Notes under the pieces: generated by a model
Seen by the model: only the letters and a program-made list of their open reading frames with translations
What the model was told of the DNA's origin: nothing
Database searches by the model: none
Assembly: GCA_040752515.1 (NCBI GenBank)
Contig: JBFMGQ010000013.1
Span: forward strand, 1 to 64,000
Direction of reading: 5' to 3'
Length of the DNA stretch: 64,000 nt
From: Tenuifilum sp040752515
GTDB taxonomy: Bacteria; Bacteroidota; Bacteroidia; Bacteroidales; Tenuifilaceae
Position numbers and translations under genes: made by a program
Part shown: in pieces, positions 59,767-64,000 of the stretch
How the letters are laid out: the number at the start of each line of letters is the position of its first letter
How positions within the stretch are numbered: the stretch's first letter is position 1

Positions 59767-60889
59767 GGCCAAAACATTTTTCGATGCTGCTGTAGAGTGC
59801 TTGAGCGGTGTAATCCCAGTTGAAAAGCTTTTGTTGTTCCAAAGCGTTGGCACTAAGTACCCCACGCAGTTCCATGTCGTAGGCAACTCGATGCATGGCA
59901 TTCGCCATTTCGTTTACAGAGCAGGGGTCGAAGTAAATGGCTGAATTTCCTGCTATTTCAGGGATTGCAGTGGTGTTTGATGCAGCAATGGGCACACCAC
60001 ACTTCATGGCTTCAAGCAAGGGAATTCCAAATCCCTCGAAGGTTGAAGGGTAAATTACTGCGTGGGCAGCACCTGTAATTTGTGTTAGCTCATCTAAGCC
60101 TTTCCTGCCAAGAAAAACCACATCGCTACTGTACGAACAGTTTCTATAGGCAATATCAATATCGGTGGTTTTAAACATGGGTTCTCCCACAAGTAAAAGC
60201 TTAATGGTTGAGCCGGCCTTTTTCCGGAATAAATCGTAGGCTTCAATTAGGCGGGCAACATTCTTTCGCGGATTGAATGCCCCAACAAAGAGGAAATAGG
60301 GTTGTCCATCGGAAATGCCTTGTCGAACTAGTTGAATTTCGTTTTCCGACAGGGGTCTGTACTTATCGCTTGCGCCATTGTAGGCAACATCAATCTTACT
60401 GGTATCGATATTAAAATTTTTGGCAATATCGGCACGTGAAAACTCACTTACGGTAACTATCCGCTTTGCCTTTTGGGCAAAACGCGGAAAGAAGTAATTC
60501 ATGTAATGCGATGTAAAAAAGGGTAAACCTTTAGGGCTATGGTAAAAGTTGATGTCGTGAATAACTGCCAGCTGCGGCACATTGGTATTCAGCGACAGGT
60601 AACCATCGGGCGAAACAAAAATATCGGCATTAATGGCTTTAAGCGTTTTGGGAATGCCATGCTCCAACCAGTAATACCATAAAAATGGATGGCGTGCCGG
60701 AGGCCAGACAACTACAGGGGTTACGTTACTGTTAAATACAAAAGCCTTATCGTAAGGCCTATCAAAAATGAAAAAGAATTGATGTTCAGGATGTTCCTTG
60801 GTTATCCGGATAAAAGTCTCATAGGTAAACCATCCTATACCCTCGAGCTTATTCTTAAGTAAAAGTCTTGTGTTTACGGCTATTCTCAA
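59759..60889 (-). CDS. Glycosyltransferase, GT4-type
   Basis: A 376-residue GT-B enzyme. N-terminal MRIAVNTRLLLKNKLEGIGW gives the GIGW loop of mannosyltransferase-like members; then FVSPDGYLSL, VIHDINFYH, VTVSEFSRADIAK, FLFVGAFNPRKNVARLIEAY, and the nucleotide-sugar binding YPSTFEGFGIPLLEAMKCG with the catalytic Glu pair. Start codon is TTG, chosen because MRIAVNTR is the standard opening strand. It overlaps rnhB. The sugar and acceptor are unknown. Confidence 0.9.
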   Translation of the reverse strand: MRIAVNTRLLLKNKLEGIGWFTYETFIRITKEHPEHQFFFIFDRPYDKAFVFNSNVTPVVVWPPARHPFLWYYWLEHGIPKTLKAINADIFVSPDGYLSLNTNVPQLAVIHDINFYHSPKGLPFFTSHYMNYFFPRFAQKAKRIVTVSEFSRADIAKNFNIDTSKIDVAYNGASDKYRPLSENEIQLVRQGISDGQPYFLFVGAFNPRKNVARLIEAYDLFRKKAGSTIKLLLVGEPMFKTTDIDIAYRNCSYSSDVVFLGRKGLDELTQITGAAHAVIYPSTFEGFGIPLLEAMKCGVPIAASNTTAIPEIAGNSAIYFDPCSVNEMANAMHRVAYDMELRGVLSANALEQQKLFNWDYTAQALYSSIEKCFGHA

Positions 60890-60995
60890 AGCAAAATATT
60901 TGTGCTAATTACTACATTTTTTTAAAAAATAGCAACCGTAACATGCAAAATACCTATGCCCACACAACCCCAATGGCTGGTTTTCAAACAAATAA

Positions 60996-61027
60996 TTTGC
61001 AATTTGTTAAAAATGTTACTATATTTG
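60996..61027 (+). promoter_or_regulatory. Promoter of the rimP-nusA-infB operon
   Basis: TTTG at 60996, 20 bases, TATATTTG at 61020: a full match to the Bacteroidota consensus. The ATG of rimP lies 63 bases beyond. Confidence 0.7.
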
Positions 61028-61048
61028 CAAAAGTTTTGCTGGAAGTGG

Positions 61049-61067
61049 CAGGGGACTTAGTCCCCTG
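61049..61067 (+). promoter_or_regulatory. Leader hairpin ahead of rimP
   Basis: An 8-bp perfect stem CAGGGGAC/GTCCCCTG with a TTA loop, followed by TTTTGCTT, within the 5' untranslated part of the mRNA. Position suggests attenuation or protein binding; this is inference. Confidence 0.55.
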
Positions 61068-61090
61068 TTTTGCTTAAAAAACACGTAGGG

Positions 61091-61558
61091 ATGATTAGTA
61101 AGGAAACAATAGTTAGCATAGCTAACCCCTTGCTGGAAAAGGAAAACCTTTTCCTTGTTGATGTATCGGTTGGTACCGATAATAAGGTAGTGGTAACTAT
61201 CGATGGCTACAAAGGCGTTTCAATTGATTCCTGCGTAAGTATTAGCCGAGGAATTGAGGCTGCACTCGACAGGGATAAAGAAGATTTTGAGCTGGAGGTA
61301 ACATCAGCCGGATTGGGTCAACCACTAAGAATCCCTCGCCAGTACATAAAGAATATTGGTCAGGAGTTGGAGGTTGTTCTTAAAACTGGCGAGAAGGTTA
61401 AAGGTATACTCAACAGTGCCAACGAAAACAGCTTTACGCTTAGCGTAAGCAAAAAGGTTACCGTTGAAGGGTCAAAGAAAAAGAAAGAGCTGGTTGAACC
61501 GCTTCAGCTAACCTATCAGCAGGCTAAAAGTGCAAAAGTTGTACTTAAGTTTAAGTGA
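61091..61558 (+). CDS. rimP: Ribosome maturation factor RimP
   Basis: A 155-residue protein needed for 30S subunit assembly. N-terminal domain with LLEKENLFLVDVSVG and VVTIDGYKGVSIDSCVSIS, then EVTSAGLGQPL (family motif near residue 76) and the C-terminal SH3-like domain (GQELEVVLKTGEKVKGIL). The ATG at 61091 is used. It is first in the conserved rimP-nusA-infB order. Confidence 0.95.
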   Translation: MISKETIVSIANPLLEKENLFLVDVSVGTDNKVVVTIDGYKGVSIDSCVSISRGIEAALDRDKEDFELEVTSAGLGQPLRIPRQYIKNIGQELEVVLKTGEKVKGILNSANENSFTLSVSKKVTVEGSKKKKELVEPLQLTYQQAKSAKVVLKFK

Positions 61559-61584
61559 TATAATAGGGAAAAATATTTAAAGCA

Positions 61585-62823
61585 ATGGAGAATCTGAACT
61601 TAATTGATTCGTTTCTAGAGTTTAAGGAACTCAAGAATATTGACAGGCCAACCATGATGAGCGTGCTGGAAGATGTATTCCGCAGCATGTTGGTGAAGCT
61701 TTACGGTTCCGACGATAACTTTGATATAATTATCAACATTGATAAGGGCGATTTTGTAATTTACCGAAATCGTGAGGTGGTTGAGGATGGCGCAGTGGAA
61801 GACCCAAACCGTCAAATCTCCCTGTCCGATGCCCGAAAGATTGACGAGGATTATGAGGTAGGCGAAGAGGTAACATCGGAGGTTTCGCTTTCGGAATTTG
61901 GCCGCAGGGCTATTTTAGCGCTCCGCCAGAACCTCACTTCACGCATCATGGAGTTGGAGCGCAACAACCTCTACAGCAAGTATAAGGATAGGATTGGTGA
62001 GATTATTACCGGTGAGGTTTATCAGGTTTGGAAAAAGGAAATCCTTGTACTCGACGATGAAGGGAATGAACTTATACTCCCAAAGAGCGAACAAATCCCA
62101 TCCGATTTTTACCGCAAGGGCGATACCATTCGTGCCGTGGTTTACAAGGTGGAGATGCGCAACAACACCCCTCAAATCATCCTTTCAAGAACGGCCAATG
62201 CTTTCCTGGAGAGGCTGTTTGAACTTGAAGTTCCCGAAATTTTCGATGGTTTGATAACAATCAAAAAGATTGTTCGTATTCCGGGCGAAAGGGCTAAGGT
62301 TGCAGTTGAATCGTACGATGAACGGGTTGACCCGGTGGGAGCGTGTGTGGGTATGAAGGGAAGCCGTATACATGGAATTGTTCGTGAGCTTAGGAACGAA
62401 AGCATCGATGTAATCAATTACACCACAAACACCCAGCTGTTTATCCAGCGCGCCCTAAGCCCTGCTAAAATCTCCTCAATCAAGATTGATGAGGAAAACA
62501 AACGTGCCGAGGTTTACCTAAAGCCATCGGAGGTATCGCTGGCTATTGGTAAAGGCGGATATAACATTAAGCTGGCAAGCCAGCTTACCGGCTACGAGAT
62601 TGATGTTTACCGTGAATCGGCAGGTGAGGACGAAGAGGATGTTAGTATCGATGAATTTACCGACGAAATTGATGAATGGATTATAGATGTGCTTAAGGGT
62701 ATTGGATGCGATACCGCCAAGAGCGTACTTGAGATTCCGTTCGATGAACTTGTTAAACGTACCGACCTTGAAGAGGAAACCGTTAAGGAAATTATAAGAA
62801 TTTTGAAGTCGGAGTTTGAATAG
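61585..62823 (+). CDS. nusA: Transcription termination/antitermination factor NusA
   Basis: A 412-residue RNA polymerase partner. N-terminal polymerase-binding domain about 1-125; S1 domain about 133-200 (GEIITGEVYQVWKKEILVL); two KH domains about 205-345 (VGACVGMKGSRIHGIVREL and SLAIGKGGYNIKLASQLTG); C-terminal acidic part with one helix-hairpin-like unit (DVLKGIGCDTAKSVLEI). The shorter C-terminus compared with E. coli is usual for the phylum. It starts 26 bases after rimP. Confidence 0.97.
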   Translation: MENLNLIDSFLEFKELKNIDRPTMMSVLEDVFRSMLVKLYGSDDNFDIIINIDKGDFVIYRNREVVEDGAVEDPNRQISLSDARKIDEDYEVGEEVTSEVSLSEFGRRAILALRQNLTSRIMELERNNLYSKYKDRIGEIITGEVYQVWKKEILVLDDEGNELILPKSEQIPSDFYRKGDTIRAVVYKVEMRNNTPQIILSRTANAFLERLFELEVPEIFDGLITIKKIVRIPGERAKVAVESYDERVDPVGACVGMKGSRIHGIVRELRNESIDVINYTTNTQLFIQRALSPAKISSIKIDEENKRAEVYLKPSEVSLAIGKGGYNIKLASQLTGYEIDVYRESAGEDEEDVSIDEFTDEIDEWIIDVLKGIGCDTAKSVLEIPFDELVKRTDLEEETVKEIIRILKSEFE

Positions 62824-62879
62824 TTTTGCCATTAGTTTAGTTTTGCAAAGTAATAAATAAATCAGGGGATAAAGCCTTT

Positions 62880-64000
62880 ATGACAAGCGATAACAAAATC
62901 AGGCTCAGTAAACTGGCAAAAGAGTTTAACGTTGGCGTAGGAACTCTGGTAGAGTTTCTACACAAAAGAGGATATGATGTGGAGAATAATCCTAACGCCA
63001 AGGTTGACCAGGATGTTGTTACAATTCTTGAAAAAGAGTTTGGCAGCGAGTTAGACCTTAAGAAAAAAACTGAGCAACAAAAGGAAAACCTTAAGGCTTT
63101 AAGGGATAAGAAAAAAACAATATCCATTGATGATATTGAAAAGGATGAGGATGATTTTTCCGATGAACCTTCGGACGATGAAATAATCATTAAAACAAAT
63201 ACAATCGAATCGGCACCAACCATTGAGGTTGAAAAACCCAAAATCGACCTTAAGGTAAAAGGTAAAATTGACCTTGATACCTTAGGCAAGAAGCCTAAAG
63301 AAGAAAAACCTGAGCCTAAACCCGAGGAAAAACCTACCCCGGTAAAGGAAAAACAACCTACCCCAAAAGAGGAAAAAGTGGAAAAACCCCAGCCCGAAGA
63401 GGTAATAAAGCCTAACGTTAGGGTTGACGGCCCCAAAGTGGTTGGGAAAATCGATATCGATAAGGCAGGCAAAACCCCTAAACCCGTTGAGCATAAAAAA
63501 GGTGAACATCAACCACATCAAAAGGGCGAAAAGCCTCAACCCAAAGAGGTGATCAAGAAAGCCAGTATTGAAGCCGAAAAGGTTGAACCGGCTGAGCCTA
63601 TTGTTACTGCTAAACCGCAAGAGACTGAGCCTGCTGAACCTGAAGTTTACAGGGCCGAGGTTGAAAAGCTTGCTGGACCAACCATCAAGGGCAAAATTGA
63701 CCTGAGTAGGTTTGAGGTTAAAAAGAAACCGGTGGCATCGTCGTCCGATTTCGATAAAGATGGTAAGAAAAAGAAGCGGAAACGCATCAAAAAGAACGAT
63801 AAGGTTGGTGTTGACCAACCCCAGGAGGTAAATGTTAATAAGGAAACCGCCAAGGATGACCTTAAGGCCAAAAAGCTTAAAAAGAAAAGTAAGAAAAAAA
63901 TAATCAGACCCGAGGTTGACGAGGAAGAGGTTCAGCGTCAAATTAAGGAAACCCTGGCAAGGTTAACCAGTAAGGGAAAGACAAAAAGCTCCAAGTATCG
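62880..64000 (+). CDS. infB: Translation initiation factor IF-2, 3' end cut by window
   Basis: The first 373 residues of IF-2; the frame is open to the window edge. ATG at 62880. Residues 1-60 form the IF2-N domain (IRLSKLAKEFNVGVGTLVEF, HKRGYDVENNPNAKV). The rest is a long charged Lys/Glu/Pro linker, with a repeated motif around GKIDL (GKIDLDTLGKKPK, GKIDIDKAGKTPKP, GKIDLSRFEVKKKP) as in other Bacteroidota IF-2. The last part (EVQRQIKETLARLTSKGK) leads into the G domain outside the window. It follows nusA by 56 bases. Confidence 0.96.
   Translation, partial: MTSDNKIRLSKLAKEFNVGVGTLVEFLHKRGYDVENNPNAKVDQDVVTILEKEFGSELDLKKKTEQQKENLKALRDKKKTISIDDIEKDEDDFSDEPSDDEIIIKTNTIESAPTIEVEKPKIDLKVKGKIDLDTLGKKPKEEKPEPKPEEKPTPVKEKQPTPKEEKVEKPQPEEVIKPNVRVDGPKVVGKIDIDKAGKTPKPVEHKKGEHQPHQKGEKPQPKEVIKKASIEAEKVEPAEPIVTAKPQETEPAEPEVYRAEVEKLAGPTIKGKIDLSRFEVKKKPVASSSDFDKDGKKKKRKRIKKNDKVGVDQPQEVNVNKETAKDDLKAKKLKKKSKKKIIRPEVDEEEVQRQIKETLARLTSKGKTKSSKY

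Overview
The window comes from a member of the Bacteroidota, most likely a Bacteroidales-type gut, sediment or digester organism. Evidence: a fused lpxC-fabZ gene inside an lpxD/lpxC-fabZ/lpxA/waaA lipid A cluster, an S46 dipeptidyl-peptidase, an Oar-like TonB receptor, GH97 and GH2 enzymes, a B12-dependent ribonucleotide reductase, and promoters of the TTTG-N19..21-TAnnTTTG type. The first bases lie inside a gene and the last bases inside infB, so both edges are cut.

Layout. 1-7.4 kb: three tandem paralogous genes for secreted fibre or adhesin-like proteins built of about 17-residue NxFxGxxxG repeats (19, 27 and 20 units). Their N-terminal halves are almost identical as DNA, while the repeat and C-terminal parts have diverged. 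7.6-13.4 kb: a propeller-sensor SpoIIE phosphatase converging on a hybrid histidine kinase. 13.4-15.5 kb: a palindromic dispersed element, an unknown envelope protein, and an initiator tRNA followed by two 145-bp repeats carrying a copy of its 3' end. 15.6-24.1 kb: a Wzx-type flippase, two SiaC-like phosphoproteins, an HD hydrolase and the lipid A/Kdo cluster. 24.2-30.4 kb: a TonB receptor and nrdJ.

30.5-40.6 kb (minus strand): a ProX-type deacylase, a pRiA4b ORF-3-like protein, and a galactoside operon (Omp85-type barrel, GH2 beta-galactosidase, GH97 alpha-galactosidase, galK) behind a membrane-anchored AraC regulator. 40.7-45.8 kb: a helical-repeat protein, a STAS-like protein, a lipoprotein alpha/beta hydrolase, a large outer-membrane barrel and a small lipoprotein. 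45.9-52.9 kb: a six-gene acyl-CoA cluster (thiolase, PhaB/FabG-type reductase, sodium symporter, CoA-transferase, and two KAS III-like proteins that lack the usual catalytic His/Asn). 53.1-56.7 kb: tRNA-Gln, glnS, a second copy of the palindromic element, and a SiaB-SiaC-SiaC operon. 57-60.9 kb: S46 peptidase, rnhB and a glycosyltransferase. 61-64 kb: rimP-nusA-infB.

Two themes recur. One is a Ser/Thr phosphorylation switch (SpoIIE phosphatase, SiaB-type kinase, four SiaC-type substrates) split over three loci with no diguanylate cyclase. The other is recombination-prone or structured DNA: the tandem fibre genes, the 163-bp three-hairpin element, and the duplicated tRNA end. The strongest leads for new biology are the fibre locus, the hairpin element, the dispersed Sia-type switch and the KAS III-like pair.
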